A DNA stretch of 64,000 bases from Antarctobacter heliothermus (GTDB lineage: Bacteria; Pseudomonadota; Alphaproteobacteria; Rhodobacterales; Rhodobacteraceae), in contig NZ_CP022540.1 of NCBI RefSeq assembly GCF_002237555.1, forward strand, positions 2,364,501 to 2,428,500, in the 5' to 3' direction. Below the pieces are notes generated by a model that saw only the letters and a program-made list of their open reading frames with translations, had not been told where the DNA came from and ran no database searches. Every line of letters begins with the position of its first letter. The stretch's first letter is position 1. The translations under genes and the position numbers were made by a program. This document shows, in pieces, positions 1-8,975 of this stretch.

Positions 1-251
1 GTGGCGGATAGCGCTGAATTTATGGCCACCTCTATCAAGGTGGCATCGCCAGATTCGACCATCACATCAAAGGCGGCAAGCGCTCGGTTGGCGTCTGCTC
101 CCTGCAGGATCTCGATAAGTTGTTGATATTGCCCACTTCGCGTATCAATGCGCGAGAGCAAGGCGTCTATATCGGCGATCTGGGCTTGGGCCGGTACTGA
201 AAGAGCCACCGCCACGATGGCCACCGAAGAGTGTTTAATCATATTCTTCAT
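1..251 (-). CDS. Small exported protein, 3' end beyond window (partial)
   Basis: The reverse strand reads open from an ATG at 251 (a second in-frame ATG is at 257) to the window edge, about 83 codons. The first 21-23 residues are a clear Sec signal peptide: a short basic start (MKNMIKH), a hydrophobic core and an AQA cleavage site. The mature part is acidic and helical-looking, starting IADIDALLSRIDTRSG, and I recognise no family in it. The region upstream (260-360) is AT-rich and could hold its promoter. The IS5-type element at 365 inserted just beyond that region. Function unknown; exported location is the only supported statement. Confidence 0.6.
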   Translation of the reverse strand, partial: MKNMIKHSSVAIVAVALSVPAQAQIADIDALLSRIDTRSGQYQQLIEILQGADANRALAAFDVMVESGDATLIEVAINSALSA

Positions 252-364
252 ATGCATAATCCAAACAACGAAAATGCCAGATTATGGAAGTATTCCAAAT
301 TTTTGTCTTTTGGGCAAGGTATTAGAATATTATAGCAACAGACGATGCCCGAGCCGAATGGTTA

Positions 365-1215
365 GGTTATGTTGACAAAAGGGATTCCCACCGACCGCTG
401 ATCGTGATTCAAGCTGGTATTTGCAATGGAGATCAGCTTGGCACGAGACCTCATGTCGGACGAGGAGTGGACATTCTTTGAACAGTTCATCCTGGCCGTT
501 CGCGCCCCGAATGGGCGCAAACCGACCAACCACCGCATTGTTCTTGATGGAATTTTCTGGATAGCGCGAACAGGAGCGCCGTGGCGTGACCTGCCGGAAG
601 AGTTCGGCAAATGGTCGAGCGTTTATCGCCAGTTCCGACGCTGGACACTGGCAGGACTATGGGAAGAGATCATGGACGCCCTGAACGACAGCGGGGCCGT
701 GCCGGACGCCCTACAAATGATCGACAGCACTGTAATTCGCGCGCACCATCAGGCAGCGGGCGCAAAAGGGGGACTCCGCGGCAGGGTTTTGGCCGCTCAA
801 GAGGTGGCTTCACGACCAAGATCCATCTCCGCGTCAATGCAGCAGGTCTGCCCATGAGAACCGAGATCACGCCCGGTCAGACTTCCGACTATCTGGGGTT
901 CGATCTGGTCATGGCCGACAACCTGCCTGAACCGCGCGTCCTGTTGGCCGATAGAGGCTATGATTCTGATAGAATACGCAAAAAAAAGGATGCCCGGGAT
1001 GTTCTAACCCAAATCCCGATGCGCAAATCACGCAAGATGCGTGTCGGTGTCGATCATTCGCTGTATTCCTTGCGCAACCTGGTCGAGCGCTGCTTCAACA
1101 AGCTCAAAAACGCCCGCCGCGTCGCAACCCGCTATGACAAGACCGCCGGGAGCTTCCTCGGCTTCATAGACATAACGTCAATCCGCCTTTGGCTGCAGCT
1201 TTTGTCAACATGACC
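365..1215 (+). mobile_element. IS5-family insertion sequence (IS427-like group), complete
   Basis: The element is 851 bp, bounded by 17-bp terminal inverted repeats: GGTTATGTTGACAAAAG at 365-381 and its complement at 1199-1215, matching at 16 of 17 positions. A TA dinucleotide flanks each end (363-364 and 1216-1217), which is the target duplication typical of this IS5 subgroup. Both transposase frames lie inside and the stop codon of the second falls within the right repeat. It has landed between the promoter region of the leftward gene at 251 and the gene starting at 1233, so it may have separated the latter from its promoter. It appears intact and recent. Confidence 0.93.
426..1213 (+). CDS. 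IS5-family transposase, two frames joined by -1 frameshift
   Basis: DDE transposase encoded in two overlapping frames, as is usual in IS427-type elements. The first frame (426-857) carries the N-terminal DUF4096-like domain (motif TGAPWRDLPEEFGKWSSVY) and the first catalytic Asp in MIDSTVIRAHH. The second frame (open 611-1213) supplies the rest: the second Asp in LLADRGYDSD and the Glu in RNLVERCFNKLK. The frames differ by -1 and join in the run AAAAGGGGG at 764-772, where the first reads AGAKGG and the second continues TPRQGF. All catalytic residues are present, so the enzyme is probably functional if frameshifting occurs. The start at 426 is the first ATG; 453 is an alternative. Confidence 0.9.
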
Positions 1216-1232
1216 TAGCAAACGCCCCTCCG

Positions 1233-1754
1233 ATGCGCTCCGCACTTGTGGCCGCGATTTTAAGCCTCATCCTGCCGTATGGCGCACTGGCGCAAAGCCC
1301 GGTCATCCAGACCGAAGGGCCGATCATCCAACTTGCGGACAATCTGGGTGAAGAGGCCATGTTCGGCTGGTGTATCGACACCGAAGGACGTGGGCGGACC
1401 GATCAGCTTCACGCGCATTCCTGCAAACCGACCGGGAACGATGTGCCGATCTTCTATGGCGCGGACAAAGGGCGCATTGAATCTGCGACTTACACCGGTC
1501 GGTGCATGGTGCACAAAGCGCCGGACAGCGAGGAAAAGCCGTTTGGATTGATCGCATGCGACGATACGGACCCGAACCAGCGCTTTGTCCATGACGCCGA
1601 AAGCGGGCAGATCCGTCTGGGTTCCGAGGCGACGTAATGAGTGACGGTCAGTGCCACCATCGACGATGCTGGACCCTTCCAGTCGAAAGACCTGCTTCTG
1701 GGGGCGTGCGACGACCTCGATCCGAGTTTCCCGACGTGGGCCATTCGCGGCTGA
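1233..1754 (+). pseudogene. Secreted ricin-B-lectin-like protein, interrupted by tandem stops
   Basis: A gene for an exported protein of about 170 residues. It has a signal peptide ending ALAQS, then a Cys-rich domain with beta-trefoil-like repeats (FGWCIDTEGRG; GRCMVHKA; FGLIACDD with NQRFVHD), which resembles ricin-type lectin folds. The frame meets TAA at 1635-1637 and directly TGA at 1638-1640. The same frame then stays open to 1754 and encodes a fitting last repeat (VTVSAT, LLLGACDD, PTWAIRG). Two adjacent stops without a frame change suggest decay of two codons, perhaps CAA TGC, since Q-C-V fits the repeat; that reconstruction is inference. The IS ends 17 bp upstream of the start codon and probably removed the promoter. 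Confidence 0.7.
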
Positions 1755-1980
1755 ACGGTGTCTGCCGAATTCGCATCAAACAGGGGTCAGGCGGGGTTCT
1801 TATTCAGGAAGCAAGTCTCTCCGATGAGTTGTCTGCCTGACCGGCGTCCCGAGCCGATGGTCCTCCAGACACAGAGAAAGGCTTCACTCACTCCAAGCTG
1901 ACAAAAGCGTGAGCACTGCGACGGAACTTGCGGCAGGATGCGTATCAAGTGGGATGAGGCCCTCAGACAGGTAGAAAAAC

Positions 1981-2515
1981 ATGCGCCATCTATCAGACAG
2001 ACCTGACCGTTTCGGCCCCGTACGCCGCGCGTTTCTCTGGAGCATGGCGGCGCTCTTTGCACTGCAATTTTCGTCGGCGGCTGCTCATTGGGCGCTGCCG
2101 CGTGACACTATCCTGCGCGAGACGCTGTGGAGCTATCACGTCGATCTGGGGCTGACATTATTCCTGCTGGTGCTGCTGCGGGGCATGTGGGAGCTTTGTA
2201 ACTTTCGTCAAAGGCCGCGACATCAGGGTCTGGTAGAGCGGGAGGCCAGCGCGGGAAATGCGGCGCTCTACCTGCTCATGATGATCGTTCCTTCCGTCAA
2301 GATCATGGCCGCTGCAGGGCGCGCGCGGACTCAGCTACTTCGGTATCTCGCTCGTCCCGGCACGCGAGACGGAGATTGCCTAGACGCAGGCAATGGCAGA
2401 GTGGCATAGCATGGTAGGATGAATATTGGCGACCCTCGTCCTCGGGCACGTCGTGGTGGCAATTGATTGGCATCGTTTCGTCGAGCGGGATGATGTATTG
2501 AGCCGCATGGCCTGA
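1981..2515 (+). pseudogene. Cytochrome b561-family protein, frameshifted and stopped
   Basis: The first 115 codons encode a cytochrome b561-like membrane protein with three hydrophobic stretches and haem-candidate His residues (SAAAHWALP, WSYHVDLGL). Around 2320 the frame shifts. The continuing protein (GLSYFGISLVPARETEIA) is found one frame over and is followed by TAG (2381-2383), TGA (2420-2422) and then an intact C-terminal helix (ILATLVLGHVVVAIDWHRF) ending at 2515. Both internal stops sit where Trp (TGG) would fit, so single G-to-A changes could explain them. The gene is dead by three lesions. Its remnant ends one base into the first ATG of the adaptor gene, so it may once have been the first gene of that operon. 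Confidence 0.8.
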
Positions 2516-3726
2516 TGGCCGCCCGAAACCCAAACCACCCGCAGGCCCAGAGGGCCCAAGCGCGTTCTGGAGCTCGTATTGTCTTGAAGAAACTCATCAC
2601 TGTTCTCCTCTCACTGGCCGTTCTCGTCGGCGCCTACCTAGTCGCTTTCGGCGTGCCCCTGCAGGTCGCGCAGTATTGGGGCATCGCCCTGACCGAGGAG
2701 GCAACGCCTGCGGCGCGCGGTGGGCCGGGCGGCTTCCCTGGAGGCGGCCCGCGTGGCCAAGGCCGGGCCACGACGGTGGTTCTCGCGCCACTCGAAGAGC
2801 TCGCCTACACTCTTGTTTTGCGGACGATCGGCAGCGGCGTCTCTTTGCGCCGCGCTGACGTTGTGGCGACCGAAGCGGGTGAGGTGGTCGAGACCGCGCT
2901 TCATGCCAACCAACTGGTCGAAAAGGGCGACGTTCTTCTTCGTCTGGACGATCGCACCGAACAGTTCGCACTGGAAATCGCGCTGGCTAACCGCGATCAG
3001 GCGTTGGCAACGGTGACCCGCTACAAAGGTCTTAATCAGAACGGTAACGCTGTAGTAACAGAAGTTGCCCTGTCCGAGGCAGAAGTAGCATTGCGACTGG
3101 CACAAGCAAATGTCGGCCTGGCCGAGGTCGCACTGGAAAACCGGACGATTGTCGCGCCGTTCTCTGGTCGCCTCGGGCTGAGTGACGTAAGCGTCGGCGA
3201 CCGGCTGTCCATCGGGGATGCAATCGTGACGGTGGACGATTCCACGTCCCTGTTGGCCACCTTCGAGGTGCCTGAACGCTCGATAGGTCTGCTTGCCGAA
3301 GGCAAGCCGGTTCTCGTCACAACCCCGACTTTTGCGGGGCGGGTTTTTGAGGGGACCATTACCGCGTTCGACAGCCGCCTCGACAGCCTCACCCGTAGCG
3401 CCACAGTCCAAGCGGAGATCGACAATTCAGAAGGGTTGCTTCTGGCGGGTATGACCTTTGCGATCCGCATGACCGAAGAGACAGATCCATTGCCCATGGT
3501 GCCCTCGACCGCGATTACATGGGACCGCGCAGGTGCGGGAATCTGGATCGCTGAAAATGGCATCACGCGCCGTGTACCCGTCACGATCCGGTATCGGAAC
3601 GGGGATCAGGTCTGGGTTGAGACAGACGCCCCGATCGGCGCGCAGATCGTAACCGAAGGCGCATCGAAGCTGCGCGATGGTGCGCAAGTGGCCGCAGCGG
3701 ACGTGCGCAAGGGACTCGGCACATGA
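2515..3726 (+). CDS. RND efflux periplasmic adaptor subunit (HlyD/MFP family)
   Basis: Membrane-fusion protein that links an RND pump to an outer-membrane channel. It has an N-terminal signal/anchor helix (KKLITVLLSLAVLVGAYLVAF), a Gly-rich linker, a lipoyl-like half motif (AGEVVETALHANQLVEKGDVLLRLDD), a short helical hairpin rich in Ala and Glu, the second lipoyl half (IVAPFSGRLGLSDVSVGDRL) and beta-barrel domains. A TTG at 2584, immediately before Lys-Lys and preceded by GGAG, is an attractive alternative start because the 23 residues before it do not look like a signal peptide. The gene overlaps the pump gene by 4 bp. Substrate cannot be told from sequence. No outer-membrane partner lies beside it; the TolC-like gene at 14.6-16.0 kb is one candidate. 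Confidence 0.88.
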   Translation: MAARNPNHPQAQRAQARSGARIVLKKLITVLLSLAVLVGAYLVAFGVPLQVAQYWGIALTEEATPAARGGPGGFPGGGPRGQGRATTVVLAPLEELAYTLVLRTIGSGVSLRRADVVATEAGEVVETALHANQLVEKGDVLLRLDDRTEQFALEIALANRDQALATVTRYKGLNQNGNAVVTEVALSEAEVALRLAQANVGLAEVALENRTIVAPFSGRLGLSDVSVGDRLSIGDAIVTVDDSTSLLATFEVPERSIGLLAEGKPVLVTTPTFAGRVFEGTITAFDSRLDSLTRSATVQAEIDNSEGLLLAGMTFAIRMTEETDPLPMVPSTAITWDRAGAGIWIAENGITRRVPVTIRYRNGDQVWVETDAPIGAQIVTEGASKLRDGAQVAAADVRKGLGT

Positions 3727-6700
3727 GTTTGGAAAAAAGAGCGCACAAGGCCGGTTTCGCCGACACGTTTGTGGCGCGGCCGATCTTTGGGATCGTCCTG
3801 AACCTCTTGATCATCATCGCAGGGCTTGCTGCACTCAGCAGCGTCGACATTCGTGAAATGCCCGATGTGGATCGCCCCGTATTGTCCGTGCGGACAACCT
3901 ATACCGGAGCTGTTGCAAGCACGGTGGACACGGAAGTGACCCAAGTTCTCGAAGACGCCCTGAGCGCGCTTGATGGAATGTCCTACATCGAATCCACCTC
4001 CAGCGAGGGATCAAGCCGTATAACGATTGATTTGTCCGACGGCACGGACGTCGATATCGCGGCCAACGAAGCACGCGAGATCGTGTCGAACACGTTGCGG
4101 TCCTTGCCCGACGATATTGACGACCCCAGCGTGAGCAAGAGCGACAGCAACGCAGACGCGATCATCCGCCTTGCTCTGCTGGGCGACGCAAGCTTTGACG
4201 ACCTCACCCGGATCGCCGAGGGCGCGGTTTATGAACGCCTTTCTCTGATCGACGGCATTGCCGAGGTGACCGTCCGTGGCAACCGGGCCAACCAGTTTCG
4301 GGTGGCGGTGAACATGCCCTCGCTGCTGAGCCGCGGCCTGACCGTCTTTGACGTCTCCGCCGCCCTGGAACAACTGCGTGACGACACCGCGCTGGGATCG
4401 CTCTCGACAGAGTCCAAGACACTCTCCCTGCGGGTAGGCAACGAAGAGGTTACTGTCGAAACCATCAACCAGCTGCCGATCAACGACACCACCAAAGTGG
4501 CCGATATCGCCTTTGTTCAACTGATCCCGGAGGACACCGATGTCTATAGCCGGGTAAATGGCGTAACCGCCGTCGGCCTTGACATCACGCGGCAATCGGT
4601 CGGCAACACGCTGACAATCTCCCGCGCTGTGAGCGAGGCGGTCGAGGAATTGCGCAGCCAGTTGCCAGAGGGCGTGCAACTGCTTGTGACCTCTGACGAT
4701 GGTATCTTCATCGAAGGGTCAATCAACGAGGTGGTCAAATCCATCCTGATGGCCACCGCCATCGTGATTGCAGTGATCTTCCTTTTCCTGCGCTCGCCGC
4801 GCGCGACATTGATCCCTGCGGTGACAATTCCGGTCGCCCTTATCGGCACGCTGGCCGCGATCTGGCTGACAGGATTTTCGGTCAACACGATCAGCCTGCT
4901 GGCGTTGGTTCTGGCGACCGGGATGGTGGTGGACGATGCCATCGTGGTGATCGAGAACATCGTGCGTAAACGCAAATCGGGGATGGGTGCCTTTGCGGCA
5001 GCCGCATCAGGCACCAACGAGGTGTTCTTCGCCGTTATCTCGACCACGGCCACACTCGCCGCCGTGTTCATCCCGATCTCATTCCTGCCCGGTCAGGCAG
5101 GCGGGGTGTTTTCAGAGTTCGGCTTTGTGCTGGCCTTTGCAGTCACGCTGTCGTCGATCACTGCGCTGACGTTGGCACCGATCCTAGCGGCCTTACTGGA
5201 CCCAGGGAAGTCACAGACCAACGTTAAAGAGATCAAACCAAGTGCGCTTGCGCGCGCATTCGATAGCGTAATGGACTTCGCTATCCGCACGCCGCTCATC
5301 GTGCTGTCCGTTGCCATCGGCTTTGCGATGATCGCCTTGGGCGCGGCGATGACACTGCCCTCCTCGGTGACGCCGGACGAAGACCGCGGCTTTTTCCTCG
5401 TACAGGCGCGTGGGTCCTCGGACACGACGGTCGACTATCTCGATACTCAGGTCCTTCTGGTCGAGGAAATCCTTGCCCCCTATCAAGAAAGCGGCCAGAT
5501 CGAGACTGTGCAAAGCATCATCGGAGTCGGCGGTGGCACCAGTGCTTTCATCGTCGTGCGCTTGCCGGATTGGGCCGACCGCGACTACACTCAGCAGGAG
5601 CTGATCGCGCAGATTAGTGGCCAGCTGTCTTCGGTGCCCGGGGTGCAGGTCAGCGCCCGTTCCACCAACAGCCTCAATATTCGCGGCGCTGGCCGGGGGC
5701 TTGGTTTTGCAGTCACAGGCACCAACCTAGAGCGTATGACCGAGGCAGCCGAGACCCTCGTTGCGGCCATGTCGCAGGACGCCACCTTCCTCAACCCGCA
5801 ATTGTCCAACAACAGCGTAGATGCACAGCTGGCGGTAACCGTCGACTCCGCCGCTGCGGGCGACATGGGGTTGAACACCTCGGACGTCACAAGCCTCGTG
5901 CGGGCTCTCGTGCAGGGCGAAGTCGCGGTCAGCGTCTTTTCCGATGACGTTGAGATCGACGTCAATGTCGTCCCCGGCGGCCCGCCCATCGACGATCCTT
6001 CCGACATCGAGTCCCTATCCATCCGTCTGAACAGTGGCGCTTACATCCCACTTTCTGCTGTAGCCTCGCTGGACACGGTGGTCAGCGACGCGCAGATCGT
6101 ACGCCTCGGCGGCGCCTTGGCGGTGTCATTGCAGTCGAATCTAGGCGAAGGGATCGATCTGTCGACCGCCATGAGTCGGTTGCTAGAAATTTCCGACGAG
6201 GTCCTGCCCGACGGCATGGGCATCGCCTTCACCGGCGAGGCCGCGACGCTGGATGACACGGCGGGGGGGATGTACGCGGTGTTTGGCGTTGCTCTGCTGG
6301 TCGTTCTGCTGGTGCTGGCCGCCCAGTTTGAGAGCTTTGCCAGTGCGGTTGTCATCATGATGACGGTGCCGTTCGGCCTGGCCGCTGCGCTGCTCGCAAT
6401 TTCGATCACCGGCGGATCGCTGAACTACTACAGCCAAATCGGCCTTGTGATGCTGATCGGAGTGATGGCGAAGAACGGCATTCTGATCGTAGAATTTGCC
6501 AACCAGTTGCGCGAGGCGGGTGAGGATATCGACAGCGCCATTCGCAACGCTTTGCGTCTGCGTATCCGGCCTGTGATGATGACGATGGTGTCCACGGTCT
6601 TCGGCGGCTTGCCCCTGATCCTGACATCGGGCGCGGGCGCCGAAGCGCGCATCGCCGTTGGTTGGGTGATCGTGGGGGGCCTTGGCTTTGCGACCGTGTT

Positions 6701-6812
6701 CACCTTGTTTCTGACGCCGATCTTTTATCGCTGGATCGCCGTCTGGGGCGCAGCGCCCGGCGCCGCCGCCAACAGGCTGCGGACCGAGACAGAGGAAGTA
6801 GCGATCACATAG
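3723..6812 (+). CDS. RND efflux pump inner-membrane permease (HAE1/AcrB type)
   Basis: A proton-driven tripartite efflux transporter of 1029 residues, the normal length. It shows the RND layout: TM1 near residue 20, a large porter domain, TM2-6 around 330-500, a second periplasmic domain and TM8-12 at 850-1005. The TM4 relay carries the two Asp residues in TGMVVDDAIVVIENI, which marks the hydrophobe/amphiphile (HAE) group rather than the metal (HME) group. The TM10 motif GVMAKNGILIVEFANQLRE is also present. It is translated from an ATG overlapping the adaptor stop codon (ATGA). A heavy-metal substrate is therefore less likely despite the nearby copper cluster. No defect is seen. Confidence 0.93.
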   Translation: MSLEKRAHKAGFADTFVARPIFGIVLNLLIIIAGLAALSSVDIREMPDVDRPVLSVRTTYTGAVASTVDTEVTQVLEDALSALDGMSYIESTSSEGSSRITIDLSDGTDVDIAANEAREIVSNTLRSLPDDIDDPSVSKSDSNADAIIRLALLGDASFDDLTRIAEGAVYERLSLIDGIAEVTVRGNRANQFRVAVNMPSLLSRGLTVFDVSAALEQLRDDTALGSLSTESKTLSLRVGNEEVTVETINQLPINDTTKVADIAFVQLIPEDTDVYSRVNGVTAVGLDITRQSVGNTLTISRAVSEAVEELRSQLPEGVQLLVTSDDGIFIEGSINEVVKSILMATAIVIAVIFLFLRSPRATLIPAVTIPVALIGTLAAIWLTGFSVNTISLLALVLATGMVVDDAIVVIENIVRKRKSGMGAFAAAASGTNEVFFAVISTTATLAAVFIPISFLPGQAGGVFSEFGFVLAFAVTLSSITALTLAPILAALLDPGKSQTNVKEIKPSALARAFDSVMDFAIRTPLIVLSVAIGFAMIALGAAMTLPSSVTPDEDRGFFLVQARGSSDTTVDYLDTQVLLVEEILAPYQESGQIETVQSIIGVGGGTSAFIVVRLPDWADRDYTQQELIAQISGQLSSVPGVQVSARSTNSLNIRGAGRGLGFAVTGTNLERMTEAAETLVAAMSQDATFLNPQLSNNSVDAQLAVTVDSAAAGDMGLNTSDVTSLVRALVQGEVAVSVFSDDVEIDVNVVPGGPPIDDPSDIESLSIRLNSGAYIPLSAVASLDTVVSDAQIVRLGGALAVSLQSNLGEGIDLSTAMSRLLEISDEVLPDGMGIAFTGEAATLDDTAGGMYAVFGVALLVVLLVLAAQFESFASAVVIMMTVPFGLAAALLAISITGGSLNYYSQIGLVMLIGVMAKNGILIVEFANQLREAGEDIDSAIRNALRLRIRPVMMTMVSTVFGGLPLILTSGAGAEARIAVGWVIVGGLGFATVFTLFLTPIFYRWIAVWGAAPGAAANRLRTETEEVAIT

Positions 6813-6903
6813 TCTCGAACCTGTCACCGGGGCCTGTGGCGCGGGTCCCGGAACGACACTTCTTTTTGTCCGAGGCGCTTCATACAGAGCCGAGAGGCCT
6901 CTG

Positions 6904-7251
6904 CTAGGTGTTTAGTCCCGGCATTTGGTGGATCGGATTGATGATGAATCTATCGGGCTCTGATGTCCAAATTTTGCAGATGCATTCGTAGGGTGTGAGC
7001 CCGCTGAGCATCTTGAGCCTGCGCACGAAGTAATGGGCCGCCATGAAGTCCGCGAGGTGCGTGCACCGCGGATCACGACCGTCGTTGCGGTATCGTGTGA
7101 CGGTCGCCTCCTTGATCGTGCGGTTCATCCGCTCGACTTGGCCGTTGGTCCAGGGGTGGTTCGGCTTAGTGAGCCGATGCTCGATCCCATTCGCCTCACA
7201 GATCATGTCGAAGCGCGTCTGACGCGATGTTCCGGTTCCGAGCCGTCCCAT
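6904..7251 (-). pseudogene. IS481-family transposase, C-terminal remnant
   Basis: The 115-codon frame encodes the tail of an rve-type integrase core: RFDMICEANGIEHRL, HPWTNGQVERMNRTIKE with the third catalytic residue (Glu), then the conserved end of the family (IHQMPGLNT). The N-terminal HTH and the first two catalytic Asp residues are missing. The first codons (MGR) seem to come from the original gene start, followed by about ten residues out of frame with the family, so an internal deletion fused start and end. It cannot be active. Confidence 0.85.
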
Positions 7252-7313
7252 AGTGCTTCTTTCCGTTCATGAGAAAGGATCACACTATCAAACCGTGGGA
7301 TCACCCCCCCTAG
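6904..7313 (-). mobile_element. Internally deleted IS481-family element remnant
   Basis: A 0.4-kb piece in which the 5' leader of an IS481-type element is joined to its 3' third. On the reverse strand the leader (a GTGATCC region, GGAAAGAAGCACT, then ATGGGAC) matches my recollection of the start of Roseobacter IS481 copies; the distal end closes with GTGTTTAGTCCCGGC (complement of 6908-6922). CTAG occurs at both borders (6904-6907 and 7310-7313), which would be a short target duplication. The boundaries and the duplication are inference and need ISfinder alignment. Confidence 0.55.
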
Positions 7314-7367
7314 GGCGGCGGCCATGTCAAACACGCGCTGCCCAAGATCAACCTATTGGCTGGAGTC

Positions 7368-7949
7368 TCACGCGGTTAACACCTTTGGATGGAGGCTCAC
7401 GCGGGCACCGATCTGGACCCGGTCATAGAGGTCCTTGATGTGCTCGTTTGTCAGCCGCGCGCAGCCGTTCGATACGGCGGTGCCGATGGTCGAAGGCGCG
7501 TTCGTGCCGTGGATGCGCAGGTAGGTGTCGCGCCCGTTCGCGTCGTACAGATACAACGCCCGCGCGCCGAGCGGGTTGTTTGGGCCGCCCTTCATGCCGT
7601 TCTTGTACTTGCTGTATTTGCCGGGTTCGCGCCGGATCATTGCTGGCGTGGGCCGCCACCACGGCCATTTGGCCTTGCGCGCAACGGTAAATATACCGGA
7701 CTCGTACAGGCCCTTGCGCCCGACGCCCACGCCATAGCGGATTGCCGCCCCGTCCTGACCCATCAAGAAAAGGTGGAACTCGTCCGGCACGACATGGATT
7801 TCCCCGGGCAGCCAGTCGGTGCGGCCGGTCTGGACGGCGACCGGGTTGAAGTGTTCGGGCAGTTGGACCTTGTGGGCGCGCGCCAGCGTCGGCGCGACCA
7901 ATGCCACGGCCAGCCCCGTGATCATGCGGCGTCGTGAATATCGAGTCAT
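7368..7949 (-). CDS. L,D-transpeptidase, YkuD family, Tat-exported
   Basis: Periplasmic enzyme that forms 3-3 peptidoglycan crosslinks or attaches lipoproteins. The signal has a twin-arginine character (RYSRRRMITG then a hydrophobic stretch to LARA). The YkuD catalytic block is complete: IHGTNAPSTIGTAVSNGCARL, with the conserved His, Ser, Gly and the nucleophile Cys followed by an Arg. The start at 7949 is chosen over 7991 because AGGAG lies 6 bases upstream and the signal peptide begins there. The 3' end lies close to an insertion scar. TGGAGTCTCACGCGG and TGGAGGCTCACGCGG repeat at 7361-7404, so the last few residues may not be original. It is divergent from the copper operon. Confidence 0.88.
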   Translation of the reverse strand: MTRYSRRRMITGLAVALVAPTLARAHKVQLPEHFNPVAVQTGRTDWLPGEIHVVPDEFHLFLMGQDGAAIRYGVGVGRKGLYESGIFTVARKAKWPWWRPTPAMIRREPGKYSKYKNGMKGGPNNPLGARALYLYDANGRDTYLRIHGTNAPSTIGTAVSNGCARLTNEHIKDLYDRVQIGARVSLHPKVLTA

Positions 7950-8064
7950 GGCAGCTCCTGCTTTAGCGTGAATGTCAGCAGGCCAGCTCACACCGTCCGT
8001 GCCCAGTCAAATGCCTGTGAACATGCCCGGACAGGCGAAATTGTTTCCGGAACGGCACGGTTTT

Positions 8065-8098
8065 CGGACCGGTCCGGAACCCTCCAGCGCTGGAAGGA
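8065..8098 (+). promoter_or_regulatory. Palindromic promoter region of the rightward copper operon
   Basis: Between the divergent genes lie a perfect 12-bp palindrome, CGGACCGGTCCG (8065-8076), and just after it ACCCTCC-AGCGCT-GGAAGGA (8079-8098). The second resembles CueR/MerR-type operators (ACCTTCC-N-GGAAGGT), which sit between the -35 and -10 boxes of copper-responsive promoters, but its spacer is 6 rather than 7. No MerR gene is in the window. Position and resemblance support a metal-responsive site only weakly. Confidence 0.35.
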
Positions 8099-8135
8099 CG
8101 TTGTTTCCACATTCGACCCAAGCAGGAGAGGATTG

Positions 8136-8975
8136 ATGAAATATTCCAGATTTTTCCTAATGATCGGCACATCGACGCTGGTGATGTTCATGCTGATGTA
8201 TCTGAACATCTATCTCGTCGGGCACGTCTTCTTTTCCGAGACGCGCGCCTGGATGGCGGTGCTGATGGGCGCAACGATGGCCTTTGTCATGCTATCCTTC
8301 ATGTTGTCGATGTATACGAACAAGGTGATGAACGCGGGTATCTTCGTGGGCTCCGTCGTGGTCTTTGTGCTGTCCCTCTGGCTGGTGCGCAGTCAAGTGA
8401 CGGTGCAGGACCAGTCCTTTATGCGCGCGATGATCCCGCATCACTCGATTGCCATCATGACCTCGTCGCGGGCTGAGATCACCGATCCCCGCGTGGCCAA
8501 ACTGGCCGAGGCCATCGTTTATGCGCAGGACAAGGAGATTGCCGAGATGCGCTATCTGATCGCGGATATTTCGGCCAATGGCAACGCCGCGCCAGAGGAC
8601 GTCACGCCCGAAGCCCGGGTCCGAAGCGCCGCTGATGCGTTGGAGACAGAGGTTATCGCGACCGTCGATCCCGAATTCCTGACCGAGGCCGATATCGCCA
8701 AGGTCCTGCCCGATGGCGCCTCCTGCCGCTTCACTTATACGGCGTCCAGTCCCGCTGTTCTGGCCGTCGGCCCGAATTCTGCCGTGATGAAGATCAGCGG
8801 CGACCTCGTACGGCTCTCCGCACAGAGCGCCAGTGGCCAGACCCTGCGCTTCGCCGACGGCCTGCTCCGCGCCGAATTGCGTAGGGGCGACGACCTGACC
8901 GACATGATGGTCACCGCCGGGCCGGACTATACCGCCGGGTTCCGCGGCCAATACCGTTGTGAAGGAGGCTTGTGA
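8136..8975 (+). CDS. Membrane protein with DUF305 domain
   Basis: Three transmembrane helices fill residues 1-90 (MKYSRFFLMIGTSTLVMFML..., AWMAVLMGATMAFVML..., AGIFVGSVVVFVLSLWLV). They are followed by a periplasmic DUF305 ferritin-like helical domain with the signature FMRAMIPHHSIAIM and RVAKLAEAIVYAQDKEI. The final 120 residues are a soluble beta-rich domain with two Cys (GASCRF and QYRCEGGL). DUF305 proteins are often found with copper oxidases and are thought to bind metal through His/Met, but no reaction is proven. The start at 8136 follows AGGAGAGGATTG; the longer upstream frame lacks a signal. It is the first gene of the copper operon and its stop overlaps the next start. Confidence 0.82.
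   Translation: MKYSRFFLMIGTSTLVMFMLMYLNIYLVGHVFFSETRAWMAVLMGATMAFVMLSFMLSMYTNKVMNAGIFVGSVVVFVLSLWLVRSQVTVQDQSFMRAMIPHHSIAIMTSSRAEITDPRVAKLAEAIVYAQDKEIAEMRYLIADISANGNAAPEDVTPEARVRSAADALETEVIATVDPEFLTEADIAKVLPDGASCRFTYTASSPAVLAVGPNSAVMKISGDLVRLSAQSASGQTLRFADGLLRAELRRGDDLTDMMVTAGPDYTAGFRGQYRCEGGL

Noticed and set aside
2515..6812. RND pump as a copper/silver (CusA-type) exporter because of the nearby copper island
   Set aside because: TM4 has the Asp-Asp pair of HAE-type drug pumps, not the HME pattern, and the pump is separated from the island by an IS remnant and an L,D-transpeptidase gene.
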